The notes beneath the pieces were generated by a model. That model was not told where the DNA came from, did no database searches, and was given only the letters and a program-made list of their open reading frames with translations. A stretch of 64,000 nt of DNA from Sepiola atlantica (lineage: Eukaryota > Mollusca > Cephalopoda > Sepiida > Sepiolidae), in contig CAUVYP010000582.1 in assembly GCA_963556195.1 (NCBI GenBank), positions 158,001 through 222,000 on the forward strand, read 5' to 3'. This document shows, piece after piece, positions 12,920 through 25,190 of this stretch. The first letter of the stretch is position 1, and the number at the start of each line of letters is the position of its first letter. The position numbers and the translations under genes were made by a program.

Positions 12920-15151
12920 TTAGCGCGTTTTAAAGTTGATATCGCTTTTGTTTATAACTTCCACATTTATTCGAATTGTGCAACGAAACTTTGCAGACAG
13001 TATCGAATAGGCCTTCTCCACTGATATACCCAGTTTCAGAAGTGCAGCTCTTGTACTGCCGGAGATATGTCGATACAAACTGAATACGCAAAACATAAAT
13101 AAAATTTAGCGAATTTTAAAGTTGATATCGCTTTTGTTTATAACTTCCACATTTATTCGAATTGTGCAACGAAACTTTGCAGCCAGTCGCGGAGACACAT
13201 TTTCTACTAAAGTACCAAGTTTCAGAAGTGCAGCTCTTGTACTGCCGGAGATAGTTCGATACAAACTCAATACGCAAAACATCAACAAAATTTAGCGCGT
13301 TTTAAAGTTGATATCGCTTTTGTTTATAACTTCCACATTTATTCGAATTGGGCTACGAAACTTGGCAGACAGTCGCGGAGACACATTTTCTACTGAAGTA
13401 CCAAGTTTCAGAAGTGCAGCTCTTGTACTCCCGGAGATATGTCTATACAAACTGAATACGCAAAACATCAACAAAATTTAGCGCGTTTTAAAGTTGATAT
13501 CGCTTTTGTTTATAACTTCCACATTTATTCGAATTGTGCAACGAAACTTTGCAGACAGTCACGGAGACACATTTCGTACTGAAGTACCAAGTTTCAGAAG
13601 TGCAGCTCTTGTACTGCCGAAGATATGTCGATACAAACTGAATACGCAAAACATCAACAAAATTTAGCGCGTTTTAAAGTTGATATCGCTTTAGTTTATA
13701 ACTTCTACATTTATACTAATTGTGCAACAAAACTTTGCAGACAGTCTCGACTAGGCCTTTTCTACTGAAGTACCAAGTTTCAGAAGTGCAGCTCTTGTAC
13801 TGCCGGAGATATGTCGATACAAACTGAATACGCAAAACATCAACAAAATTCAGCGCGTTTTAAAGTTGATATCGCTTTTGTTTATAACTTCCACATTTAT
13901 TCGAATTGTGCAACAAAACTTTGCAGACAGTCTCGAATAGGCCTTCTCTACTGAAGTACTAAGTGTCAGAAGTTCAGCTCTTGTACTGCCGGAGATATGT
14001 CGATACAAACTGAATACGCAAAACATCAACAAAATTTAGCGCGTTTTAAAGTTGATATCGCTTTTGTTTATAACTTCCACATTACTCCGAATTGTGCAAC
14101 GAAACTTTGCAGACAGTCTCCAATAGAACTTTTCTACTGAAGTACCAAGTTTCAGAAGTGCAGCTCTTGTACTGCCGGAGATATGTCGATACAAACTGAA
14201 TACGCAAAACATCAACACAATTTTGCGCGTTTTAAAGTTGATATCGCTTTTGTTTATAACTTCTACATTTATTCGAATTGTGCAACGCAACTTTGCAGCC
14301 AGTCGCGGAGACACAATTACTACTGAAGTACCAAGTTTCAGAAGTGCAGCTCTTGTACTGCCGGAGATATGTCGATACAAACTGAATACGCAAAACATCA
14401 ACAAAATTTAGCGCGTTTTAAAGTTGATATCGCTTTTGTTTATAACTTCCACATTTATTCGAATTGTGCAACGAAACGTTGCAGACAGTCGCGGAGACAC
14501 ATTTCGTACTGAAGTACCAAGTTTCAGAAGTGCAGCTCTTGTACTGCCGGAGATATGTCGATACAAACTGAATACGCAAAACATCAACAAAATTGAGCGC
14601 GTTTTAAAGTTGATATCGCTTTTGTTTATAACTTCCACATTTATTCGAATTGTGCAACAAAACTTTGCAGACAGTCTCAAATAGGCCTTTACTACTGAAG
14701 TACCAAGTTTCAGAAGTGCAGCTTTTGTACTGCCGGAGATATGTCGATACAAACTGAATACGCCAAACATCAACAAAATTTAGCGCGTTTTAAAGTTGAT
14801 ATCGCTTTTGTTTATAACTTCCACATTTATTCGAATTGTGCTACAAAACTTTGCAGACAGTCTCGAATAGGCCTTCTCTACTGAAGTACCAAGTTTCAGA
14901 AGTGCAGCTCTTGTACTACCGGAGATATGTCGATACAAACTGAATACGCAAAACATCAACAAAATTTAGCGCGTGTTCAAGTTGATATCGCTTTTGTTTA
15001 TAACTTCCACATTTATTCGAATTGTGCAACGAAACTTTGCAGACAGTCGCGGAGACACATGTACTACTGAAGTAGAAAGTTTCAGAAGTGTAGCTCTTGT
15101 ACTGCCGGAGATATGTCGATACAAACTGAATACGCAAAACATCAACAAAAT
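12920..15151. repeat. Diverse, mostly non-HOR satellite segment
   Basis: Monomers here carry many private changes: GCGAATTTT near 13110, TTTGCGCG near 14222, CTTTAGTTTATAAC near 13690, TCGACTAGG near 13747, TCCAATAGAACTT near 14119 and ATTACTCCG near 14082. No clear kilobase-scale period is visible, though single monomers resemble copies at 9010, 9196 and 9940. It lies between two regular HOR blocks and may be an older or less homogenised segment (inference). Confidence 0.7.
14966..15151. repeat. Core-variant monomer family
   Basis: The otherwise near-invariant core GCGCGTTTTAAAG reads GCGCGTGTTCAAG here. The same copy has the R-type cassette followed by TACTACTGAAGTAGAAAG. Relatives start at 26865 and 30028 (same GTGTTCAAG) and at 28353, 31516 and 34308 (GTGTTTAAG). 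Core change and AGTAGAAAG are always linked, marking one lineage that is mostly confined to the 27-35 kb block. Confidence 0.85.
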
Positions 15152-18100
15152 TTAGCGCGTTTTAAAGTTGATATCGCTTTTGTTTATAACTTCCACATTT
15201 ATTCGAATTGTGCAACGAAACTTTGCAGACAGTCTCGAATAGGCCTTTACTACTGAAGTACCAAGTTTCAGAAGTGCAGCTCTTGTACTGCCGGAGATAT
15301 GTCGATACAAACTGAATACGCAAAACATCAACAAAATTTAGCGCGTTTTAAAGTTGATATCGCTTTTGTTTATAACTTCTACATTTATTCGAATTGTGCA
15401 ACGAAACTTTGCAGACAGTCTGTAATAGGCCTTTTCTACTCAAGTACCAAGTTTCAGAAGTGCAGCTTTAGTACTGCCGGAGATATGTCGATACAAACTG
15501 AATACGCATAACATCAACAAAATTTAGCGCGTTTTAAAGTTGATATCGCTTTTGTTTATAACTTCTACATTTGTTCGAATTGTGCTACGAAACTTTGCAG
15601 ACAGTCGCGGAGACACATGTTCTACTGAAGTACCAAGTTTCAGAAGTGCAGCTGGTGTACTGCCGGAGATATGTCGATACAAACTGAATACGCAAAACAT
15701 CAACAAAATTTAGCGCGTTTTAAAGTTGATATCGCTTTTGTTTATAACTTCCACATTTATTCGAATTGTGCACGAAACTTTGCAGACAGTCTCGAATAGG
15801 CCTTTTCTTCTAAAGTACCAAGTTTCAGAAGTGCAGCTTTTGTACTGCCGGAGATATGTCGATACGAACTGAATACGCAAAACATCAACAAAATTTAGCG
15901 CGTTTTAAAGTTGATATCGCTTTTGTTTATAACTTCCACATTTATTCGAATTGTCCAACGAAACTTTGCAGACAGTCTCGAATAGGCCTTTTCTACTGAA
16001 GTACCAAGTTTCAGAAGTGCAGCTCTTGTACTGCCGGAGATATGTCGATACAAACTGAATACGCAAAACATCAACAAAATTTAGCGCGTTTTAAAGTTGA
16101 TATCGCTTTTGTTTATAACTTGCACATTTATTCGAATTGTGCAACGAAACTTTGCGGACAGTCGCGGAGACACATTTTCTACTGAAGTAACAAGTTTCAG
16201 AAGTGCAGCTCTTGTACTGCCGGAGATATGTCGATACAAACTGAATACGCAAAACATCAACAAAATTTAGCGCGTTTTAAAGTTGATATCGCTTTTGTTT
16301 ATAACTTCCACATTTATTCAAATTGTGCTACGAAACTTTGCAGACAGTCTCAAATAGGCCTTTACTACTGAAGTACCAAGTTTCAGAAGTGCAGCTCTTG
16401 TACTGCCGGAGATATGTCGATACAAACTGAATACGCAAAACATCAACAAAATTTAGCGCGTTTTAAAGTTGATATCGCTTTTGTTTATAACTTCCACATT
16501 TATTCGAATTGTCCAACGAAACTTTGCAGACAGTCTCGAATAGGCCTTTTCTACTGAAGTACCTAGTTTCAGAAGTGCAGCTCTTGTACGGCCGGAGATA
16601 TGTCGATACAAACTGAATACGCAAAACATCAACAAAATTTAGCGCGTTTTAAAGTTGATATCGCTTTTGTTTATAACTTGCACATTTATTCGAATTGTGC
16701 AACGAAACTTTGCGGACAGTCGCGGAGACACATTTTCTATTGAAGTACCAAGTTTCAGAAGTGCAGCTCTTGTACTGCCGGAGATATGTCGATACAAACT
16801 GAATACGCTAAACATCAACAAAATTTAGCGCGTTTTAAAGTTGATATCGCTTTTGTTTATAACTTCTACATTTATTCGAATTGTGCAACGAAACTTTGCA
16901 GACAGTCTCGAATAGGCCTTTTCTACTGAAGTACCAAGTTTCAGAAGTGCAGCTCTTGTACTGCCGGAGATATGTCGATACAAACTGAATACGCAAAACA
17001 TCAACAAAATTTAGCGCGTTTTAAAGTTGATATCGCTTTTGTTTATAACTTCCACATTTATTCGAATTGTGCAACGAAACTTTGCAGACAGTCTTGAATA
17101 GGCCTTTACTACTGAAGTACCAAGTTTCAGAAGTGCAGCTCTTGTACTGCCGGAGATATGTCGATACAAACTGAATACGCAAAACATCAACAAAATTTAG
17201 CGCGTTTTAAAGTTGATGTCGCTTTTGTTTATAACTTCTACATTTATTCGAATTGTGCAACGAAACTTTGCAGACAGTCTGTAATAGGCCTTTTCTACTC
17301 AAGTACCAAGTTTCAGAAGTGCAGCTTTAGTACTGCCGGAGATATGTCGATACAAACTGAATACGCATAACATCAACAAAATTTAGCGCGTTTTAAAGTT
17401 GATATCGCTTTTGTTTATAACTTCTACATTTGTTCGAATTGTGCTACGAAACTTTGCAGACAGTCGCGGAGACACATGTTCTACTGAAGTACCAAGTTTC
17501 AGAAGTGCAGCTCGTGTACTGCCGGAGATATGTCGATACAAACTGAATACGCAAAACATCAACAAAATTTAGCGCGTTTTAAAGTTGATATCGCTTTTGT
17601 TTATAACTTCCACATTTATTCGAATTGTGCACAAAACTTTGCAGACAGTCTCGAATAGGCCTTTTCTACTGAAGTACCAAGTTTCAGAAGTGCAGCTTTT
17701 GTACTGTTGGAGATATGTCGATACGAACTGAATACGCAAAACATCAACAAAATTTAGCGCGTTTTAAAGTTGATATCGCTTTTGTTTATAACTTCCACAT
17801 TTGTTCGAATTGTCCAACGAAACTTTGCAGACAGTCTCGAATAGGCCTTTTCTACTGAAGTACCAAGTTTCAGAAGTGCAGCTCTTGTACTGCCGGAGAT
17901 ATGTCGATACAAACTGAATACGCAAAACATCAACAAAATTTAGCGCGTTTTAAAGTTGATATCGCTTTTGTTTATAACTTGCACATTTATTCGAATTGTG
18001 CAACGAAACTTTGCGGACAGTCGCGGAGACACATTTTCTACTGAAGTAACAAGTTTCAGAAGTGCAGCTCTTGTACTGCCGGAGATATGTCGATACAAAC

Positions 18101-20728
18101 TGAATACGCAAAACATCAACAAAATTTAGCGCGTTTTAAAGTTGATATCGCTTTTGTTTATAACTTCCACATTTATTCGAATTGTGCTACGAAACTTTGC
18201 AGACAGTCTCAAATAGGCCTTTACTACTGAGGTACCAAGTTTCAGAAGTGCAGCTCTTGTACTGCCGGAGATATGTCGATACAAACTGAATACGCAAAAC
18301 ATCAACAAAATTTAGCGCGTTTTAAAGTTGATATCGCTTTTGTTTATAACTTCCACATTTATTCGAATTGTCCAACGAAACTTTGCAGACAGTCTCGAAT
18401 AGGCCTTTTCTACTGAAGTACCAAGTTTCAGAAGTGCAGCTCTTGTACTGCCGGAGATATGTCGATACAAACTGAATACGCAAAACATCAACAAAATTTA
18501 GCGCGTTTTAAAGTTGATATCGCTTTTGTTTATAACTTGCACATTTATTCGAATTGTGCAACGAAACTTTGCGGACAGTCGCGGAGACACATTTTCTACT
18601 GAAGTACCAAGTTTCAGAAGTGCAGCTCTTGTACTGCCGGAGATATTTCGATACAAACTGAATACGCTAAACATCAACAAAATTTAGCGCGTTTTAAAGT
18701 TGATATCGCTTTTGTTTATAACTTCTACATTTATTCGAATTGTGCAACGAAACTTTGCAGACAGTCTCGAATAGGCCTTTTCTACTGAAGTAGAAAGTTT
18801 CAGAAGTGCAGCTCTTGTACTGCCGGAGATATGTCGATACAAACTGAATACGCAAAACATCAACAAAATTTAGCGCGTTTTAAAGTTGATATCGCTTTTG
18901 TTTATAACTTCCACATTTATTCGAATTGTGCAACGAAACTTTGCAGACAGTCTCGAATAGGCCTTTACTACTGAAGTACCAAGTTTCAGAAGTGCAGCTC
19001 TTGTACTGCCGGAGATATGTCGATACAAACTGAATACGCAAAACATCAACAAAATTTAGCGCGTTTTAAAGTTGATATCGCTTTTGTTTATAACTTCTAC
19101 ATTTATTCGAATTGTGCAACGAAACTTTGCAGACAGTCTGTAATAGGCCTTTTCTACTCAAGTACCAAGTTTCAGAAGTGCAGCTTTAGTACTGCCGGAG
19201 ATATGTCGATACAAACTGAATACGCATAACATCAACAAAATTTAGCGCGTTTTAAAGTTGATATCGCTTTTGTTTATAACTTCTACATTTGTTCGAATTG
19301 TGCTACGAAACTTTGCAGACAGTCGCGGAGACACATGTTCTACTGAAGTACCAAGTTTCAGAAGTGCAGCTCGTGTACTGCCGGAGATATGTCGATACAA
19401 ACTGAATACGCAAAACATCAACAAAATTTAGCGCGTTTTAAAGTTGATATCGCTTTTGTTTATAACTTCCACATTTATTCGAATTGTGCACGAAACTTTT
19501 CAGACAGTCTCGAATAGGCCTTTTCTACTAAAGTACCAAGTTTCAGAAGTGCAGCTTTTGTACTGCCGGAGATATGTCGATACGAACTGAATACGCAAAA
19601 CATCAACAAAATTTAGCGCGTTTTAAAGTTGATATCGCTTTTGTTTATAACTTCCACATTTATTCGAATTGTCCAACGAAACTTTGCAGACAGTCTCGAA
19701 TAGGCCTTTTCTACTGAAGTACCAAGTTTCAGAAGTGCAGCTCTTGTACTGCCGGAGATATGTCGATACAAACTGAATACGCAAAACATCAACAAAATTT
19801 AGCGCGTTTTAAAGTTGATATCGCTTTTGTTTATAACTTGCACATTTATTCGAATTGTGCAACGAAACTTTGCGGACAGTCGCGGAGACACATTTTCTAC
19901 TGAAGTAACAAGTTTCAGAAGTGCAGCTCTTGTACTGCCGGAGATATGTCGATACAAACTGAATACGCAAAACATCAACAAAATTTAGCGCGTTTTAAAG
20001 TTGATATCGCTTTTGTTTATAACTTGCACATTTATTCAAATTGTGCTACGAAACTTTGCAGACAGTCTCAAATAGGCCTTTACTACTGAAGTACCAAGTT
20101 TCAGAAGTGCAGCTCTTGTACTGCCGGAGATATGTCGATACAAACTGAATACGCAAAACATCAACAAAATTTAGCGCGTTTTAAAGTTGATATCGCTTTT
20201 GTTTATAACTTCCACATTTATTCGAATTGTCCAACGAAACTTTGCAGACAGTCTCGAATAGGCCTTTTCTACTGAAGTACCAAGTTTCAGAAGTGCAGCT
20301 CTTGTACTGCCGGAGATATGTCGATACAAACTGAATACGCAAAACATCAACAAAATTTAGCGCGTTTTAAAGTTGATATCGCTTTTGTTTATAACTTGCA
20401 CATTTATTCGAATTGTGCAACGAAACTTTGCGGACAGTCGCGGAGACACATTTTCTACTGAAGTACCAAGTTTCAGAAGTGCAGCTCTTGTACTGCCGGA
20501 GATATGTCGATACAAACTGAATACGCTAAACATCAACAAAATTTAGCGCGTTTTAAAGTTGATATCGCTTTTGTTTATAACTTCTACATTTATTCGAATT
20601 GTGCAACGAAACTTTGCAGACAGTCTCGAATAGGCCTTTTCTACTGAAGTACCAAGTTTCAGAAGTGCAGCTCTTGTACTGCCGGAGATATGTCGATACA
20701 AACTGAATACGCAAAACATCAACAAAAT
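15152..20728. repeat. Ten-mer HOR, 1,859 bp, copies 1 to 3
   Basis: Units 15152-17010, 17011-18869 and 18870-20728 each contain ten monomers in the same order, one of them 185 bp long. Markers recurring every 1,859 bp include TGTAATAGGCC followed by CTCAAG, CAGCTTTAGTAC, CATTTGTTCG, the GTGCAC deletion, GTCCAACG, the linked GCAC/GCGGACAG pair, and AAGTAACAAG. Copies differ from each other by scattered substitutions only. Confidence 0.92.
15710..15894. repeat. 185-bp monomer, deletion lineage 4
   Basis: ATTGTGCAACGAAAC reads ATTGTGCACGAAAC (or GTGCACAAAAC), one base short. Thirteen monomers share it, starting at 15710, 17569, 19428, 21287, 23890, 27610, 30773, 38218, 40823, 43241, 44915, 48636 and 51426. 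The deletion therefore spans three of the HOR blocks and links them by descent. Confidence 0.9.
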
Positions 20729-22401
20729 TTAGCGCGTTTTAAAGTTGATATCGCTTTTGTTTATAACTTCCACATTTATTCGAATTGTGCAACGAAACTT
20801 TGCAGACAGTCTCGAATAGGCCTTTACTACTGAAGTACCAAGTTTTAGAAGTGCAGCTCTTGTACTGCCGGAGATATGTCGATACAAACTGAATACGCAA
20901 AACATCAACAAAATTTAGCGCGTTTTAAAGTTGATATCGCTTTTGTTTATAACTTCTACATGTATTCGAATTGTGCAACGAAACTTTGCAGACAGTCTGT
21001 AATAGGCCTTTTCTACTCAAGTACCAAGTTTCAGAAGTGCAGCTTTAGTACTGCCGGAGATATGTCGATACAAACTGAATACGCAAAACATCAACAAAAT
21101 TTAGCGCGTTTTAAAGTTGATATCGCTTTTGTTTATAACTTCTACATTTGTTCGAATTGTGCTACGAAACTTTGCAGACAGTCGCGGAGACACATGTTCT
21201 ACTGAAGTTCCAAGTTTCAGAAGTGCAGCTCGTGTACTGCCGGAGATATGTCGATACAAACTGAATACGCAAAACATCAACAAAATTTAGCGCGTTTTAA
21301 AGTTGATATCGCTTTTGTTTATAACTTCCACATTTATTCGAATTGTGCACAAAACTTTGCAGACAGTCTCGAATAGGCCTTTTCTACTAAAGTACCAAGT
21401 TTCAGAAGTGCAGCTTTTGTACTGTTGGAGATATGTCGATACGAACTGAATACGCAAAACATCAACAAAATTTAGCGCGTTTTAAAGTTGATATCGCTTT
21501 TGTTTATAACTTCCACATTTATTCGAATTGTCCAACGAAACTTTGCAGACAGTCTCGAATAGGCCTTTTCTACTGAAGTACCAAGTTTCAGAAGTGCAGC
21601 TCTTGTACTGCCGGAGATATGTCGATACAAACTGAATACGCAAAACATCAACAAAATTTAGCGCGTTTTAAAGTTGATATCGCTTTTGTTTATAACTTGC
21701 ACATTTATTCGAATTGTGCAACGAAACTTTGCGGACAGTCGCGGAGACACATTTTCTACTGAAGTAACAAGTTTCAGAAGTGCAGCTCTTGTACTGCCGG
21801 AGATATGTCGATACAAACTGAATACGCAAAACATCAACAAAATTTAGCGCGTTTTAAAGTTGATATCGCTTTTGTTTATAACTTCCACATTTATTCGAAT
21901 TGTGCTACGAAACTTTGCAGACAGTCTCAAATAGGCCTTTACTACTGAAGTACCAAGTTTCAGAAGTGCAGCTCTTGTACTGCCGGAGATATGTCGATAC
22001 AAACTGAATACGCAAAACATCAACAAAATTTAGCGCGTTTTAAAGTTGATATCGCTTTTGTTTATAACTTGCACATTTATTCGAATTGTGCAACGAAACT
22101 TTGCGGACAGTCGCGGAGACACATTTTCTACTGAAGTACCAAGTTTCAGAAGTGCAGCTCTTGTACTGCCGGAGATATGTCGATACAAACTGAATACGCT
22201 AAACATCAACAAAATTTAGCGCGTTTTAAAGTTGATATCGCTTTTGTTTATAACTTCTACATTTATTCGAATTGTGCAACGAAACTTTGCAGACAGTCTC
22301 GAATAGGCCTTTTCTACTGAAGTACCAAGTTTCAGAAGTGCAGCTCTTGTACTGCCGGAGATATGTCGATACAAACTGAATACGCAAAACATCAACAAAA
22401 T
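20729..22401. repeat. Ten-mer HOR copy 4, nine monomers (1,673 bp)
   Basis: The order matches copies 1 to 3, except that the monomer corresponding to 20171-20356 (GTCCAACG with a Y cassette) is missing between 22029 and 22030. The junction remains exactly in register, as expected for unequal exchange between aligned monomers. Confidence 0.85.
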
Positions 22402-23517
22402 TTAGCGCGTTTTAAAGTTGATATCGCTTTTGTTTATAACTTCCACATTTATTCGAATTGTGCAACGAAACTTTGCAGACAGTCTCAAATAGGCCTTTAC
22501 TACTGAAGTACCAAGTTTCAGAAGTGCAGCTCTTGTACTGCCGGAGATATGTCGATACAAACTGAATACGCAAAACATCAACAAAATTTAGCGCGTTTTA
22601 AAGTTGATATCGCTTTTGTTTATAACTTGCACATTTATTCGAATTGTGCAACGAAACTTTGCGGACAGTCGCGGAGACACATTTTCTACTGAAGTAACAA
22701 GTTTCAGAAGTGCAGCTCTTGTACTGCCGGAGATATGTCGATACAAACTGAATACGCAAAACATCAACAAAATTTAGCGCGTTTTAAAGTTGATATCGCT
22801 TTTGTTTATAACTTCCACATTTATTCGAATTGTGCTACGAAACTTTGCAGACAGTCTCAAATAGGCCTTTACTACTGAAGTACCAAGTTTCAGAAGTGCA
22901 GCTCTTGTACTGCCGGAGATATGTCGATACAAACTGAATACGCAAAACATCAACAAAATTTAGCGCGTTTTAAAGTTGATATCGCTTTTGTTTATAACTT
23001 GCACATTTATTCGAATTGTGCAACGAAACTTTGCGGACAGTCGCGGAGACACATTTTCTACTGAAGTACCAAGTTTCAGAAGTGCAGCTCTTGTACTGCC
23101 GGAGATATGTCGATACAAACTGAATACGCTAAACATCAACAAAATTTAGCGCGTTTTAAAGTTGATATCGCTTTTGTTTATAACTTCTACATTTATTCGA
23201 ATTGTGCAACGAAACTTTGCAGACAGTCTCGAATAGGCCTTTTCTACTGAAGTACCAAGTTTCAGAAGTGCAGCTCTTGTACTGCCGGAGATATGTCGAT
23301 ACAAACTGAATACGCAAAACATCAACAAAATTTAGCGCGTTTTAAAGTTGATATCGCTTTTGTTTATAACTTCCACATTTATTCGAATTGTGCAACGAAA
23401 CTTTGCAGACAGTCTCAAATAGGCCTTTACTACTGAAGTACCAAGTTTCAGAAGTGCAGCTCTTGTACTGCCGGAGATATGTCGATACAAACTAAATACG
23501 AAAAACATCAACAAAAT
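21658..23517. repeat. Tandem 930-bp five-mer duplication
   Basis: 21658-22587 and 22588-23517 have the same five monomers in the same order: GCAC/GCGGACAG with AAGTAACAAG, GTGCTACG with TCAAATAGG, GCAC/GCGGACAG with CGCTAAAC, TTCTAC with Y, and CCAC with TCAAATAGG. The second copy adds a private CTAAATACGAAAAAC near 23492. The duplication interrupts the ten-mer order. Confidence 0.9.
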
Positions 23518-25190
23518 TTAGCGCGTTTTAAAGTTGATATCGCTTTTGTTTATAACTTCTACATTTATTCGAATTGTGCAACGAAACTTTGCAGACAGTC
23601 TGTAATAGGCCTTTTCTACTGAAGTACCAAGTTTCAGAAGTGCAGCTTTTGTACTGCCGGAGATATGTCGATACAAACTGAATACGCATAACATCAACAA
23701 AATTTAGCGCGTTTTAAAGTTGATATCGCTTTTGTTTATAACTTCCACATTTGTTCGAATTGTGCTACGAAACTTTGCAGACAGTCGCGGAGACACATGT
23801 TCTACTGAAGTACCAAGTTTCAGAAGTGCAGCTCGTGTACTGCCGGAGATATGTCGATACAAACTGAATACGCAAAACATCAACAAAATTTAGCGCGTTT
23901 TAAAGTTGATATCGCTTTTGTTTATAACTTCCACATTTATTCGAATTGTGCACGAAACTTTGCAGACAGTCTAGAATAGGCCTTTTCTACTAAAGTACCA
24001 AGTTTCAGAAGTGCAGCTCTTGTACTGCCGGAGATATGTCGATACGAACTGAATACGCAAAACATCAACAAAATTTAGCGCGTTTTAAAGTTGATATCGC
24101 TTTTGTTTATAACTTCCACATTTATTCGAATTGTCCAACGAAACTTTGCAGACAGTCTCGAATAGGCCTTTTCTACTGACGTACCAAGTTTCAGAAGTGC
24201 AGCTCTTGTACTGCCGGAGATATGTCGATACAAACTGAATACGCAAAACATCAACAAAATTTAGCGCGTTTTAAAGTTGATATCGCTTTTGTTTATAACT
24301 TGCACATTTATTCGAATTGTGCAACGAAACTTTGCGGACAGTCGCGGAGACACATTTTCTACTGAAGTAACAAGTTTCAGAAGTGCAGCTCTTGTACTGC
24401 CGGAGATATGTCGATACAAACTGAATACGCAAAACATCAACAAAATTTAGCGCGTTTTAAAGTTGATATCGCTTTTGTTTATAACTTCCACATTTATTCG
24501 AATTGTGCTACGAAACTTTGCAGACAGTCTCAAATAGGCCTTTACTACTGAAGTACCAAGTTTCAGAAGTGCAGCTCTTGTACTGCCGGAGATATGTCGA
24601 TACAAACTGAATACGCAAAACATCAACAAAATTTAGCGCGTTTTAAAGTTGATATCGCTTTTGTTTATAACTTCCACATTTATTCGAATTGTCCAACGAA
24701 ACTTTGCAGACAGTCTCGAATAGGCCTTTTCTACTGAAGTACCAAGTTTCAGAAGTGCAGCTCTTGTACTGCCGGAGATATGTCGATACAAACTGAATAC
24801 GCAAAACATCAACAAAATTTAGCGCGTTTTAAAGTTGATATCGCTTTTGTTTATAACTTGCACATTTATTCGAATTGTGCAACGAAACTTTGCGGACAGT
24901 CGCGGAGACACATTTTCTACTGAAGTACCAAGTTTCAGAAGTGCAGCTCTTGTACTGCCGGAGATATGTCGATACAAACTGAATACGCTAAACATCAACA
25001 AAATTTAGCGCGTTTTAAAGTTGATATCGCTTTTGTTTATAACTTCTACATTTATTCGAATTGTGCAACGAAACTTTGCAGACAGTCTCGAATAGGCCGT
25101 TTCTACTGAAGTACCAAGTTTCAGAAGTGCAGCTCTTGTACTGCCGGAGATATGTCGATACAAACTGAATACGCAAAACATCAACAAAAT
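23332..25190. repeat. Ten-mer HOR copy 5
   Basis: Ten monomers, 1,859 bp, with the same order as copies 1 to 3 and the 185-bp GTGCAC member at 23890-24074. Its first monomer doubles as the last unit of the preceding 930-bp duplication. Private changes include TCTAGAATAGG near 23970 and TACTGACGTACC near 24175. Confidence 0.88.

Noticed and set aside
14036..14404. 122-codon open frame on the minus strand (also near 14408, 32261, 33192, 35053 and 38963)
   Set aside because: Two monomers joined because the TAA at the monomer boundary is mutated. No start context, domain or independent conservation supports a gene.
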